Shown: positions 7,094 through 16,685, counted from the first letter of the stretch. The stretch: DNA of 64,000 nt from Bacteroides sp. (GCA_014801955.1 JAAVDE010000022.1:1-64000), one strand, 5' to 3'. Numbers and translations: made by a program. The notes: generated by a model from the letters alone, not told the origin.

Positions 7094-7936
7094 ATGATTA
7101 AAATTGGCAATTACAATAAATTGAAAATCAGTCGTCTGGCTGATTTCGGCGCATATCTCGACGCGGGCAACGGCGTTGAAATCCTCATACCGTCGCGCTA
7201 CTTGGCCGAGGCGCCTGAAGTTGGCCAGGAGCTGGACGTCTTTGTCTACACCGACTCCGAGGACCGACTGATTGCATCGACTGAGCATCCGTTTATTCAG
7301 GTCGGACAATTCGCTTTCCTTCAGGTCGTTGACGTTCATCCGCGAATGGGCGCGTTCCTCGATTGGGGCATAACCGCTAAAGACTTGCTTTGCCCGTTCA
7401 ATGAGCAGCGAACTCGCATGACCAAAGGTGGCCTATATTGCGTATATGCCTACTTGGACGACGCAACCAAGCGCGTTGTCTGCTCGTCGAAGATCGAGAA
7501 ATACCTCGGGAATGTTTATCCGAATTATCGTCCGCACCAGATTGTTGAAGCGTTGGTCGTCAGGCGCACTGAAATCGGCTATATGGCCATTGTTAACAAT
7601 CTCCATGCCGGCATGATTTATGTTGACGAACTTATTGCGCATCCCGAAATCGGTCAGACGGTGACGGCTTACGTTAAAAAAGTCCGCGATGACGGCAAGC
7701 TGGATTTAACGATGAAGGACACTAACGGTCGCCGGGCTCACAGTCTGGCCGACGCGATTCTCGAGTACCTGACGGCCAACGGCGGCGTCGGAACCATTAC
7801 GGATAAATCTTCGCCCGATGAAATTGCCACGAAATTCGGTTGCAGCAAAAAAGATTTCAAAAAAGCCGTAGGCCTATTATATAAGGAGCGAAAAATTGAC
7901 CTGAAGCCCGGAAAGATGATGCTTACCGGGAAGTGA
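7094..7936 (+). CDS. CvfB-like S1-domain RNA-binding protein
   Basis: This 280-residue protein resembles the CvfB/YitL family: an N-terminal S1-like barrel (about 1-60), a second one (about 65-135), a canonical S1 domain (about 140-210, with GQTVTAYVKKVRDDGKLDLTM) and a C-terminal winged helix (about 220-278, DEIATKFGCSKKDFKKAVGLLYKE). CvfB proteins bind RNA and influence virulence-factor expression in Firmicutes; the role in Bacteroidetes is not established. The start at ATG 7094 was chosen because the promoter covers the earlier ATG. A strong terminator follows. Confidence 0.8.
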   Translation: MIKIGNYNKLKISRLADFGAYLDAGNGVEILIPSRYLAEAPEVGQELDVFVYTDSEDRLIASTEHPFIQVGQFAFLQVVDVHPRMGAFLDWGITAKDLLCPFNEQRTRMTKGGLYCVYAYLDDATKRVVCSSKIEKYLGNVYPNYRPHQIVEALVVRRTEIGYMAIVNNLHAGMIYVDELIAHPEIGQTVTAYVKKVRDDGKLDLTMKDTNGRRAHSLADAILEYLTANGGVGTITDKSSPDEIATKFGCSKKDFKKAVGLLYKERKIDLKPGKMMLTGK

Positions 7937-7971
7937 TCGATTTTGCTCATAATATGTATTATGTAAACTTG

Positions 7972-8001
7972 GAAGAGGAGAAACGCGATTTTCTCCTCTT
8001 C
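7972..8001 (+). terminator. Intrinsic terminator after the CvfB-like gene
   Basis: A 12-bp stem GAAGAGGAGAAA/TTTCTCCTCTTC with a 6-nt loop is followed by a T-rich run. Confidence 0.85.
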
Positions 8002-8005
8002 TCTT

Positions 8006-8035
8006 TTTGTTTTAGAATATTTCTTCGTAACTTTG
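8006..8035 (+). promoter_or_regulatory. Transketolase promoter
   Basis: TTTG (8006-8009) and TAACTTTG (8028-8035) are 18 bp apart, close to the usual Bacteroidetes spacing. The start codon follows 25 bp later. Confidence 0.75.
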
Positions 8036-8060
8036 CAGAAACAATTCATCAACTCCGCAA

Positions 8061-10094
8061 ATGGACAATAAAATGATAACGCGTGCGGCCGATAATGCCC
8101 GAGTGCTCATCGCCGCAATGGTTGAAAAAGCGAATTCCGGCCACCCCGGTGGCGCTATGGGCGGCGCAGATTTTACGGCAGCTCTCTATGGCTCCCGGTT
8201 AGTTTATGATCCCCGCAATCCAAATTGGATTGCCCGCGACCGATTCTTCCTCGATCCCGGTCACATGTCGCCGATGCTCTATAGCATTCTTGCCCTGACG
8301 GGTCGCTATACTCTCGAAGAACTTCAGGAATTCCGCCAGTGGGGTTCCGTTACTCCCGGCCATCCGGAACTCGACGTTAACCGCGGGGTTGAAAACTCCT
8401 CCGGCCCTCTGGGTCAGGGCCATGTTATGGCCGTTGGCTGCGCACTGGCCGAACGTATGCTGGTTGCTCAGTTCGGCGACATTGTGGCCCACAAAACATA
8501 TGCCTACATTTCCGACGGCGGCATTCAGGAAGAAATTTCCCAGGGTGCCGGACGTATTGCCGGCCACCTCGGGCTGAGCAATCTGATTATGTTCTATGAC
8601 GCCAACGACGTTCAGCTCTCTACGAAGGTCAACGACGTTACCAACGAAGACACCGCAGCCAAATATCGCGCCTGGAACTGGAATGTTCTGACTGTTGACG
8701 GAAGCGACATCGAGGCTATCCGCGGTGCGCTCGAACTGGCTCATGCAGAGTCTAAACGCCCTACCCTCATTATTGGCAAAACCATTATGGCCAAGGACGT
8801 TATCGCAAAAGACGGTTCCAGCCTCGAAGGCGCCGTGTCGACCCACGGCCAGCCTCTGAGCAAAGCCGGTGCCGACATTCCTGCGACAATCCTGGGTCTC
8901 GGCGGCAACCCCGAGCAGCCGTTTGAAATCTGGGCCGACGTTGCCGAGGCTTTCGAAGCCCGCCGCAAGGAACTGATTGAGATTACCGATAAGCGCCATG
9001 AGGCCGAAAAAGCCTGGGCTGAAGCTAATCCCGAACTTGCCGCCAAGCTCAACGATTATATTGCAGGCAAACTTCCCGTCATCGATTGGGACAAAATCGA
9101 AGTCAAGGCCAACTCCGCCAGTCGCAACGCATCGGCTGCCGTTCTTGCCGCTCTCTCTGAAAAGATTGGCAACATGATGGTTAGCTCCGCCGACTTGGCA
9201 AACAGCGATAAGACCGACGGCTTCCTCAAACACACGCGCGCCATCACGCCGAACGACTTCGGCGGACGTTTCCTCCATAGCGGCGTTGCCGAACTGACGA
9301 TGGCCTCCATCTGCAACGGCGTTGCCCTCCACGGAGGCATGATTGCAGCCTGCGGCACCTTCTTTGTGTTCTCTGACTATATCAAACCCGCGATGCGCAT
9401 GTCGGCGCTCATGGGCGTACCCGTAAAATATGTGTTCAGCCACGACGCTTTCCGCGTTGGCGAAGACGGCCCGACCCACCAGCCCATCGAGCATGAAGCA
9501 CAGGTTCGCCTGCTCGAGCAGATGGATAACCTGCGCGGCAAAATGTCGATTCTGGTTATGCGTCCCGCCGACTCGGCCGAGACCATCGCTTGCTGGGAAA
9601 TGGCTATGGAGAATGTCGATACCCCCTCGGTTCTCATCCTTTCGCGTCAGGACCTCAACGATATTCCCGCAATGAACGGCAACCGTCGCCACGAAGCCAA
9701 AGAAGCCAAGCGTGGCGGCTACCTCGTTAAGAAATCCTCCGACAATCCGCAGATTACCCTCGTTGCCAATGGCTCCGAAGTTTCTCTGCTCATGGAAGTT
9801 GCCGCCAAGCTCGAAGCCCAGGGTGTTGCCGTTAACGTTGCTTCGATTCCGTCGATTGGCCTGTTCCTCCGCCAGCCCGAAGACTATCGCGACCAAATTC
9901 TCCCCAAGGGCGGCGTTCGTTTCGGTCTGACAGCAGGTCTGCCCTCCCTACTCTATCCGCTGATGATGACCGCCGGCACATGGAACGTTTACGGCCTCGA
10001 ACGCTTCGGCGCCTCCGCACCCTACAAAGTGCTTGACCAGAAATTCGGCTTCACCGCCGACAACATTCTCGGCGAAGTCCAAAAGCTCCTCTAA
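8061..10094 (+). CDS. tkt: Transketolase
   Basis: This full-length 677-residue enzyme transfers two-carbon ketol units between sugar phosphates with thiamine diphosphate, in the non-oxidative pentose phosphate pathway. The N-terminal ThDP domain shows the substrate-binding GHPGG loop, PLGQGH and the SDGGIQEE metal site, where the usual GDG is replaced by SDG. The middle domain has FFVFSDYIKPAMRMSALM and the transketolase signature EDGPTHQPIEH. The C-terminal domain is complete. The N-terminal segment is close to the minimum for the family. It is monocistronic, with its own promoter and terminator. Confidence 0.95.
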   Translation: MDNKMITRAADNARVLIAAMVEKANSGHPGGAMGGADFTAALYGSRLVYDPRNPNWIARDRFFLDPGHMSPMLYSILALTGRYTLEELQEFRQWGSVTPGHPELDVNRGVENSSGPLGQGHVMAVGCALAERMLVAQFGDIVAHKTYAYISDGGIQEEISQGAGRIAGHLGLSNLIMFYDANDVQLSTKVNDVTNEDTAAKYRAWNWNVLTVDGSDIEAIRGALELAHAESKRPTLIIGKTIMAKDVIAKDGSSLEGAVSTHGQPLSKAGADIPATILGLGGNPEQPFEIWADVAEAFEARRKELIEITDKRHEAEKAWAEANPELAAKLNDYIAGKLPVIDWDKIEVKANSASRNASAAVLAALSEKIGNMMVSSADLANSDKTDGFLKHTRAITPNDFGGRFLHSGVAELTMASICNGVALHGGMIAACGTFFVFSDYIKPAMRMSALMGVPVKYVFSHDAFRVGEDGPTHQPIEHEAQVRLLEQMDNLRGKMSILVMRPADSAETIACWEMAMENVDTPSVLILSRQDLNDIPAMNGNRRHEAKEAKRGGYLVKKSSDNPQITLVANGSEVSLLMEVAAKLEAQGVAVNVASIPSIGLFLRQPEDYRDQILPKGGVRFGLTAGLPSLLYPLMMTAGTWNVYGLERFGASAPYKVLDQKFGFTADNILGEVQKLL

Positions 10095-10123
10095 AAGCTA
10101 ACAAAACAACATCCCAATCAAAA

Positions 10124-10154
10124 ACGGAGCTGAATCCCAGCGATTCAGCTCCGT
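10124..10154. terminator. Bidirectional terminator between tkt and znuC
   Basis: A 12-bp perfect stem ACGGAGCTGAAT/ATTCAGCTCCGT with a 7-nt loop, flanked by an A-run on the left, can serve the convergent znuC operon as well as tkt. Confidence 0.8.
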
Positions 10155-10184
10155 TGGTATATTTAATAGATATTGCCCGGTGGG

Positions 10185-10889
10185 TTAGTCGCAGAGGGCT
10201 ACGCGGGCGAAGTGGTGGGCGGAGTTGCAGACGGTTATGGTGCGGTCCACTATGATGTGACGGTTGGCGATGGCGGCAACCGTCGTGATTTCGTGGCTCA
10301 CGAGGATGATCGTGGTCGTTGGGGCGAGCTGGCGAATGATGTCGTAGATTCGCTGCTCGAAGTGCTTGTCGACGTAGCTCAGCGGCTCGTCGAGCACGAG
10401 CATCTCCGGGCGCGAAATCAGTGCGCGACCCAATAGTGCGCGTTGCTGCTGGCCGCCTGAAAGTGCGCCAATCGGTTTTGACGCATGGTCGGTCAGCTCC
10501 ACTTCGCGGAGCATATTGTCTACCCTTCCCTCCTTGTCGGGCTCCACCAGGCCGGAAGCAATGACTTCGCGAACGGAAATCGGGTAGCTCGAATCGATAC
10601 TGCTCTTTTGGGGCAGATAGCTGACGCGGATGTTGCGCTGCACGCGCTCCACTCGGCCAGCCGAAGGCTTCAACAGGCCGAGAATCAGCCGCATGAGCGT
10701 TGTTTTACCACCCCCGTTTGGCCCGGTCACGGCAACGAAATCGCCTCGGCGAACGGTTAGGTTAACGTTGCTGAGAATCGTTCGCTGACCGCGCGTGAAG
10801 TCAACGTCGGTCAGGCGGATGAGAACCGGGCGCAGATCAGCGTCCGGCGATGGCGCGGGCTGTGTTAATAAGTTCGTTGTCCCACTCAT
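10185..10889 (-). CDS. znuC: Zinc/manganese-type ABC transporter ATPase
   Basis: This 234-residue ABC ATPase has Walker [10 protein letters not shown], the Q-loop region YLPQKSSID, signature LSGGQQQR, Walker [10 protein letters not shown] and the switch histidine in LVSHE. The Q-loop region and the partner gene place it with ZnuC/MntB-type metal importers. The ATG at 10889 lies inside the end of the ZnuA gene, giving a 53-nt overlap; no ATG closer to the ABC core exists. No membrane permease (ZnuB) is encoded beside it, so the permease must lie elsewhere. The metal is inferred as zinc. Confidence 0.8.
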   Translation of the reverse strand: MSGTTNLLTQPAPSPDADLRPVLIRLTDVDFTRGQRTILSNVNLTVRRGDFVAVTGPNGGGKTTLMRLILGLLKPSAGRVERVQRNIRVSYLPQKSSIDSSYPISVREVIASGLVEPDKEGRVDNMLREVELTDHASKPIGALSGGQQQRALLGRALISRPEMLVLDEPLSYVDKHFEQRIYDIIRQLAPTTTIILVSHEITTVAAIANRHIIVDRTITVCNSAHHFARVALCD

Positions 10890-11697
10890 AGTTCAAGGGG
10901 TTGATTGTTTCAACGCGAGTGTTGGAGCCGCTCTTGGCAATTACGTCGGCCTTGGAGGTGTCGAAATCCTTTTGCACGAGGAAAACCGATGCGCCGTGTT
11001 CGGCGATGTGGTTAACGACGTCGCGCGTATTGTGAACGCTGTGCTCCTTGCCTTCCGCGCCGACTGCGAGCTGGTGCAATCCATAGTCGCGCGCGAAATA
11101 GCTGAGCGACGGATGCCACACGATGAACGACGCTCCTGCAGCCGGTTCGAGAATGGCTGCGCAAACCGAGTCGACGGAGTCAATTACGGCATTGAGCCTG
11201 CAGAAGTTGGCTTCATACGTTTCGCTCCCCTCGGGGTCGAGGTCCTTGACTGCGCGCAGCATGTTGGTGGCAATGATGCGCGCGTTGGCCGTCGAGTTCC
11301 AAACGTGGGGGTCGATGCCGTGGTCATGACCGTGGTCGTCGACGATGAGCCGGATTGAATCGGAGCTGTTAATGATTTTCAAATCCGGCTTGTTGGCGCG
11401 AACCTTGTCGACGATGGCCGCCTCGAACGGAAGATGGCCAACCTCAAAGAAACAGACGCCCGATTCGAGCTTTGCAAGGTCGGCAAACGTCGGTTCATAG
11501 CTCTCGGGGTTCCCACCGCGGGACATCAGGGTTCTAACCTCCATTCGGTCGCCGACGATGCGCTCGAGCAGCCAGCGCTGCGGTTCGATGCTGACGGTCA
11601 ACACAGGCTTTTCGGCCTCGGGAGCGGCTGAACGATTGCAGCTGCCGAGCGCGAGGCCGGCAGCTGCAACGATAACAGTCAGAATTTTGCGGTTCAT
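10837..11697 (-). CDS. znuA: Metal-binding ABC lipoprotein (ZnuA-like)
   Basis: This 286-residue solute-binding protein has a lipoprotein signal peptide with lipobox LGSC (Cys20). The cluster A-I fold shows the metal ligands in a FFEVGHLPFE segment, a short His-rich loop DDHGHDHGIDPHVW, FIVWHPSLSYFARDYG and a late Asp/Glu region. The His-rich loop favours zinc over manganese. It would capture Zn(II) in the periplasm and pass it to the ABC transporter whose ATPase overlaps its 3' end. It overlaps the upstream oadA stop by 4 nt. Confidence 0.85.
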   Translation of the reverse strand: MNRKILTVIVAAAGLALGSCNRSAAPEAEKPVLTVSIEPQRWLLERIVGDRMEVRTLMSRGGNPESYEPTFADLAKLESGVCFFEVGHLPFEAAIVDKVRANKPDLKIINSSDSIRLIVDDHGHDHGIDPHVWNSTANARIIATNMLRAVKDLDPEGSETYEANFCRLNAVIDSVDSVCAAILEPAAGASFIVWHPSLSYFARDYGLHQLAVGAEGKEHSVHNTRDVVNHIAEHGASVFLVQKDFDTSKADVIAKSGSNTRVETINPLNYEWDNELINTARAIAGR

Positions 11698-13568
11698 TCT
11701 TCTTCGAACTCAATCAGGTTCGCTTCGAGGCCAACAACCTGGCCGGGCTCAACGAACACGCGCTTGATAACGGCGGGATGTTCGGCTTCGACTTCGTTCT
11801 CCATCTTCATGGCTTCGTAGACCAGGAGAATGTCGCCGGTGTTCACCTTGTCGCCGGGTTTAACGTTAACCGAGATAATAGTGCCGCCCATCGGAGCTTG
11901 CAACACTTCGCCGGTTATCGGTTCAACGGGTTCTTCGGGCTCGGCAGCGGCCTTGGCGGCAGCCTCTTCGGCAGCGGCGGCGATGAGTGCGGCCTGATAC
12001 TCGGCGGTGCGACGCTTGCGCAGGAAGCCGGTTGCCACGGCCGGAAGAAGCTCGAGCAGCAGCTCTTCCTCCTTATTGGTAGCGAGTTTAACGCCGCCGA
12101 GGTCGGGGAGCACGGGGTTTTCGGGAGTTTTGTATTTCGACGTGTCGTAGGCCACTTCTACGGGCGAGCCGGTGATTTTTTCGCGGAACGCCGGGTCAAC
12201 GGGCACGGGAGTGTGGCCATACTCACCCTTGACCAGCGAAGTGAACTGCATTGAGGGCGTCGAATAGTCGGGTTTGCCCTTTTTGCGGTCGAGTGCGAGG
12301 CTGACGGCTTGCGAGCCAACAATCTGCGACGTCGGAGTAACCAACGGAATCAGGCCTGCATCGCGGCGAACTTTGGGAATGAGCTTCATTGCGTCGTCGA
12401 GCAGATCGCTTGCCTGGAGCTGCTTGAGCTGCGCAACCATGTTGGAATACATGCCGCCGGGAACTTCGGCTTCGCGAACCAACTCGTTGGGTTTGGGGAA
12501 TCCGAAATAATCTTCGATGCGGTGGCAGTAGTCGAGCAGTTCGGCTTCGTTGCCGGCCTGGGCTGCAACAATAGCGCGGTCGAAGAGCTCGCTGATTTCA
12601 GCCGGCAGTGCCTTCGGATCGAGCGGGTCGAAGTCGCGGGGGAATTTATCTTTCTGAAGGTCGAATGCAGCCAGCGAGCGGCGAACGTCAACGAGCTTTT
12701 CGCGAATCTTGCCAACTGCTTCCATGTTTGCTTCAACTTCGATGCCCAACTTGGTGCAGAACACATAGATAAGCTCCAGAGCCGGAGCAGCCGAGCCGCC
12801 GCCGAAATACCAGATGTTGGTGTCGAGAATATCAACGCCGTTAATGATTGCCATCAGCGACGAGGCCAGGCCATAGCCGGGAGTGCAGTGGGTATGGAAA
12901 TCGACGGGAACGCTAACGTTGGCCTTCAGAGCCGAGATGATGGAAGCGGCCTTGGCGGGGTTCACGAGGCCGGCCATGTCTTTCAGCGTAATGATTTTTG
13001 CGCCGAGAGCCTCCATCTGTTTGGCTTTGTCAACGAAATATTCGTCGGTGAAGATTTTCTTGGGCTTCGAACCGAAAAGCTTGGCAAAGAATGAGCGCTG
13101 GTCCTCGTCCTTGGGGTCAACCGTGTAGCAAACGGCGCCGTCGGCAATGCCGCCCAGCTCGTTAATCATCTTGATTGAGTCGCGGACATTGTCAATATCG
13201 TTGAGCGCGTCGAAAATGCGCATAACGTTCAAGCCGTTGGCAATCGCCTCCTTGTAGAACCCTTCCAGAACATAGTTCGGGTAAGGAACGTAGCCAAACA
13301 GGTTGCGGCCTCGGCTCAGAGCCGACAGCAGCGACTTGCCGTTCATTGCCTTGGAAATGATGCGCAGACGGTCCCAGGGACTTTCGTCGAGATAGCGCAT
13401 AACGGAGTCGGGCACTGCCCCACCCCATACTTCCATGATATAGAATCCTGCGTTTTCATAGAGCGGCAGGAGCTTGTCGATTTCGGCCTGAGGCATGCGG
13501 GTGGCAAACAGTGACTGCTGGCCGTCGCGGAGCGTCAGGTCGCGGATTTTCAGTTTACGTTTTTCCAT
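11694..13568 (-). CDS. oadA: Oxaloacetate decarboxylase alpha / carboxyltransferase-biotin protein
   Basis: This 624-residue protein joins a carboxyltransferase TIM barrel (MEKRKLKIRDLTLRDGQQSL, then the metal site with DFHTHCTPG) to the conserved PYC/OADA domain, an Ala/Glu-rich linker (about 525-545) and a biotinyl domain with Lys588 in EAMKMEN. It would transfer CO2 between oxaloacetate and biotin. With beta and gamma subunits it forms a sodium pump; with a biotin carboxylase it forms a two-subunit pyruvate carboxylase. Neither partner is in this window, so the exact reaction is open. It lies in the purA operon and is 4-nt coupled to znuA. Confidence 0.85.
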   Translation of the reverse strand: MEKRKLKIRDLTLRDGQQSLFATRMPQAEIDKLLPLYENAGFYIMEVWGGAVPDSVMRYLDESPWDRLRIISKAMNGKSLLSALSRGRNLFGYVPYPNYVLEGFYKEAIANGLNVMRIFDALNDIDNVRDSIKMINELGGIADGAVCYTVDPKDEDQRSFFAKLFGSKPKKIFTDEYFVDKAKQMEALGAKIITLKDMAGLVNPAKAASIISALKANVSVPVDFHTHCTPGYGLASSLMAIINGVDILDTNIWYFGGGSAAPALELIYVFCTKLGIEVEANMEAVGKIREKLVDVRRSLAAFDLQKDKFPRDFDPLDPKALPAEISELFDRAIVAAQAGNEAELLDYCHRIEDYFGFPKPNELVREAEVPGGMYSNMVAQLKQLQASDLLDDAMKLIPKVRRDAGLIPLVTPTSQIVGSQAVSLALDRKKGKPDYSTPSMQFTSLVKGEYGHTPVPVDPAFREKITGSPVEVAYDTSKYKTPENPVLPDLGGVKLATNKEEELLLELLPAVATGFLRKRRTAEYQAALIAAAAEEAAAKAAAEPEEPVEPITGEVLQAPMGGTIISVNVKPGDKVNTGDILLVYEAMKMENEVEAEHPAVIKRVFVEPGQVVGLEANLIEFEEE

Positions 13569-13585
13569 TAGCGGGGTTTGAAAAA

Positions 13586-14830
13586 TTAATCGTTAAGTGA
13601 GTGGATAATCAGGCCGCTGCGAAGTTTGGGCTCAAACCAGGTGGTTTTCGGCGGCATGATGTTGCCGGTGTCGGCAATATCCATCAGTTGCTTCATTGAA
13701 ACGGGATAGAGGGCCAGGGCGGCGGCCATTTCACCGGAATCTACGCGGCGCTTCAGCTCCTCGAGGCCGCGGATGCCGCCAACGAAGTCGATGCGCTTTG
13801 AGGTTCGCAGGTCGCCGATGGCAAGCAGGTCCTGGAGAATGAGGTTCGACGAAATCGTAACGTCGAGAACGCCGATGGGATCTTCGTCGTTGTAGGTCCC
13901 GGGGCGGGCGGTCAGCGAATACCAGTGACCCTCGAGATAGAGAGCGAAATTATGGAGCTGCGAAGGATGATAGACTTCCGTGCCCTTGTCTTCAACTATA
14001 AAGTTATACTCTAACTTTTCGAGAAATTCGGCAGGAGATAAGCCATTTAGGTCACGAACTAGGCGGTTATAGTCAATAATGCGCAGGTGGCTGGCGGGGA
14101 AGGCCACGGCCAGGAAGAAGTTATATTCTTCATCGCCGGTGTGGGCCGGGTTCTGCGTTGCCTTTTCGTGGCCTACGAGCGCGGCGGCGGCTGAGCGGTG
14201 ATGGCCGTCGGCAATGTAGGTTGCCGGCATTTTTGCGAACTCCTCGGTGATGGTTTCAATCTGTTCGGGCTTCTCAACAACCCAGAACGTGTGGCCGAAA
14301 CCGTCGGGCGCAACGAAGTCATATTCCGGTTCGCCCGCAGTCACCTCGCGGATAACGCGGTCGAGCACTTCATTGTCGTGGAAAGCGAGGAACACCGGCT
14401 CGATATTCGCATTGTTGATGCGAACGTGCTTCATGCGGTCCTCTTCCTTGTCCTTGCGGGTCAGCTCGTGCTTTTTGATTTTCGACGTCATGTAGTCGTC
14501 GACATACGCGCCGATAACGATGCCATACTGAGTGCGGCCATCCATCGTTTGCGCATATATATAATAATGTTCCTTTTCGTCCTGAACCAGCCAGCCGTTG
14601 TTTTGGAAGGCAGCGAAATTCTCCACGGCCTTTTCATAAACGCGCGCGTCGTGTTCGTCAGTGCCGACGGGGAAGTCGATTTCCGGTTTGATGATATGAT
14701 ATAGCGACTTGGGATTACCCTCGGCTTCGGCGCGAGCTTCTTCGGAGTTCAAAACGTCGTAGGGGCGCGATGCAACTTCCGTTACTATTTCGCGCGGGGG
14801 GCGAATGCCTCTAAAAGGTTTTACTTTCAT
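13586..14830 (-). CDS. DUF1015-family protein
   Basis: This 414-residue protein belongs to the DUF1015 family, recognised from the start (MKVKPFRGIRPPREIVTEVA), the PYDVL segment and the internal YIADGHHRSAAA motif. The biochemical function is not known; the conserved ADGHHR motif suggests a nucleotide- or phosphate-handling catalytic pocket. It lies 25 bp after purA and 17 bp before oadA in the same operon. In Bacteroidetes this family is often near serine biosynthesis genes, which are not present here. Confidence 0.85.
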   Translation of the reverse strand: MKVKPFRGIRPPREIVTEVASRPYDVLNSEEARAEAEGNPKSLYHIIKPEIDFPVGTDEHDARVYEKAVENFAAFQNNGWLVQDEKEHYYIYAQTMDGRTQYGIVIGAYVDDYMTSKIKKHELTRKDKEEDRMKHVRINNANIEPVFLAFHDNEVLDRVIREVTAGEPEYDFVAPDGFGHTFWVVEKPEQIETITEEFAKMPATYIADGHHRSAAAALVGHEKATQNPAHTGDEEYNFFLAVAFPASHLRIIDYNRLVRDLNGLSPAEFLEKLEYNFIVEDKGTEVYHPSQLHNFALYLEGHWYSLTARPGTYNDEDPIGVLDVTISSNLILQDLLAIGDLRTSKRIDFVGGIRGLEELKRRVDSGEMAAALALYPVSMKQLMDIADTGNIMPPKTTWFEPKLRSGLIIHSLND

Positions 14831-14855
14831 AGGTGCTGATGGTATTGGATTTTGG

Positions 14856-16136
14856 TTAAAAGTTTTTGCGTACGATGGTTTGCTCGCGGTCGGGGCCTAC
14901 GCTGAGAATAGTAACCGGAACGCCGAGTTCTTTTTCAATAAACGCGATGTAGTCGGTAAAGTTCTTGGGCAGGGCGCTTTCGTCGCTGAGCTGATTCATG
15001 GGTGTTTTCCAACCGGGCAGGTCAACGTAGACCGGCTCGATGTCTACGCTCTGAATGTCGAAGGGGAGTTCAGAAACGGTTTCGCCGTTGATTTTGTAGG
15101 CCACGCAGGCGCGGATTGTGTCGAAATCGTCGAGAACGTCGCTCTTCATCATAATCAGGTCGGTAACACCATTAATCATAACCGCATATTTCAGCGCAAC
15201 CAGGTCAACCCAGCCGCAACGGCGTTCGCGACCGGTAACGGCGCCGTATTCGTGGCCGATGTCGCGCATGCGTTTGCCGGTTTCGTCAAACAGTTCGGTC
15301 GGGAACGGGCCGGAGCCGACGCGGGTGCAGTAGGCTTTGAAAATGCCGAAAACGCGTCCGATTTTATTGGGGGCAACGCCCAGGCCGGTGCAGGCTCCGG
15401 CGCTGACAGTGTTGCTCGAGGTAACGAACGGATAGGACCCGAAGTCAACGTCGAGCATGGTTCCCTGCGCGCCTTCGCAGAGCACCTTCTTGCCCTCCTT
15501 CAGGGCGTTATTGATATAGTGTTCGGAGTCAATGAGGTCGTAGTTGCGAAGATATTCAACCGCTTCGAGCCAGTTTTTCTCCAGTTCGGGCAGGTTGGAA
15601 TGATTGGTCGTGCCCAGGGCTTCCATCTGGCGGAGGTGGCGCTGCTTGGCAGCTTCATAGCGCTGGGCGAAGTCGGGCATCAGGGTGTCGCCGACGCGCA
15701 GGCCGTTGCGCGAGGTCTTGTCGGTATAGGTCGGGCCGATACCTTTGCCGGTAGTGCCGATTTTAGCTGCGCCCTTGGCGGCTTCGTTGGCTGCGTCGAG
15801 CAGGCGATGGGTCGGCAGAATAAGGTGGGCCTTCTTTGAAATTTTCAACACCTTGGTCAGGTCAACGCCGCTCTGGCGCAGCGCTTCGGCTTCTTCGCGA
15901 AACAGAACGGGGTCCAGAACAACGCCGTTGCCGATAATGTTTACCTGTCCGTGCTGGAAAATGCCCGACGGAATTGAGCGCAACACATATTTCTTGCCCT
16001 CAAATTCAAGGGTGTGGCCGGCGTTGGGGCCGCCCTGGAAGCGGGCAACAACGTCATAGCGCGGAGTTAGAACGTCTACTACCTTACCTTTACCTTCGTC
16101 GCCCCACTGGAGGCCTAAAAGCACATCGACTTTCAT
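14856..16136 (-). CDS. purA: Adenylosuccinate synthetase
   Basis: This 426-residue enzyme couples IMP and aspartate using GTP, the first committed step to AMP. It shows the phosphate-binding loop GLQWGDEGKGK, the NAGHT motif, KGIGPTYTDK, LCEGAQGTMLDVDFG and the C-terminal guanine/aspartate-binding region. The length is normal for the bacterial enzyme. It follows the Fur-type gene by 32 bp and heads the metabolic part of the operon. Confidence 0.97.
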   Translation of the reverse strand: MKVDVLLGLQWGDEGKGKVVDVLTPRYDVVARFQGGPNAGHTLEFEGKKYVLRSIPSGIFQHGQVNIIGNGVVLDPVLFREEAEALRQSGVDLTKVLKISKKAHLILPTHRLLDAANEAAKGAAKIGTTGKGIGPTYTDKTSRNGLRVGDTLMPDFAQRYEAAKQRHLRQMEALGTTNHSNLPELEKNWLEAVEYLRNYDLIDSEHYINNALKEGKKVLCEGAQGTMLDVDFGSYPFVTSSNTVSAGACTGLGVAPNKIGRVFGIFKAYCTRVGSGPFPTELFDETGKRMRDIGHEYGAVTGRERRCGWVDLVALKYAVMINGVTDLIMMKSDVLDDFDTIRACVAYKINGETVSELPFDIQSVDIEPVYVDLPGWKTPMNQLSDESALPKNFTDYIAFIEKELGVPVTILSVGPDREQTIVRKNF

Positions 16137-16168
16137 GAGATGAATTGGTTTTATTATTAGTTTCTGAT

Positions 16169-16645
16169 TTAATTATTTTCTTTGTTTCTTCGCCTGCAAC
16201 CGCTGCAAAGGCCGTGGACGTAGGCAATCGCCGAATCGCTATCGGCCGCAAAGCCGCGCGGAGCCAGTTCCGCCGCCATGCGTCCGAGAGCCGGAGCGTC
16301 GACCCGCCGGGTTTTGCCGCAGGCGGAGCAGACCATATATGCCATCGGTTTCAGTTGATTTCCCGGGCGAACGGCCTCATAGGTCGTTTGCCCGTCAACG
16401 GAAACGCGCCTGACGAATCCGCCCTGAATCAGCAGCGGAAGGGTGTTGAACAGCGTTGCGCGACAAATGGATATGCCCGGCTGAGCCGCACACTGCTCAA
16501 GGAGGCCCTCGGCAGTAAACGGCAGTCGCTGGTCCATGACCGCATCGAGCACCACTAATCGCTCGGGAGTACAGCGCTTGCCGCTACCGCCGAGAAATTC
16601 CGAGAAGGCAAAGCGTGCCCGTGCCTTTGCTTGCATTCTGTTCAT
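16169..16645 (-). CDS. Fur-family metalloregulator (possibly Zur)
   Basis: This 158-residue regulator has an N-terminal winged helix (CTPERLVVLDAVM, then the SICRATLFNTLPLLIQGGFV recognition region) and a dimerisation domain with two structural zinc CxxC pairs, CSAC and CSGC. It heads a leftward operon that ends in znuA and znuC, which suggests zinc control (Zur), but the regulatory His-rich metal sites are weaker than in classical Fur, so this stays open. I chose ATG 16645 because the promoter -7 box ends only 9 bp upstream; 16636 is an alternative start. It diverges from the oxalate cassette. Confidence 0.8.
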   Translation of the reverse strand: MNRMQAKARARFAFSEFLGGSGKRCTPERLVVLDAVMDQRLPFTAEGLLEQCAAQPGISICRATLFNTLPLLIQGGFVRRVSVDGQTTYEAVRPGNQLKPMAYMVCSACGKTRRVDAPALGRMAAELAPRGFAADSDSAIAYVHGLCSGCRRRNKENN

Positions 16646-16653
16646 ATACGCCA

Positions 16654-16685
16654 CAAAGTTAGCCAATCCCGCGAAAATACGCAAA
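16654..16685 (-). promoter_or_regulatory. Promoter of the fur-purA operon
   Basis: On the minus strand TTTG (16682-16685) and TAACTTTG (16654-16661) are separated by exactly 20 bp. The start codon follows within 10 bp, so the transcript would be almost leaderless. Confidence 0.8.

Noticed and set aside
8199..9896. A 565-codon open frame antisense to transketolase
   Set aside because: It is the GC-rich shadow frame of a gene with complete transketolase motifs; its translation shows no domain.
14805..15839. A 344-codon open frame antisense to purA
   Set aside because: Shadow of the purA frame; the sense strand encodes a complete adenylosuccinate synthetase.
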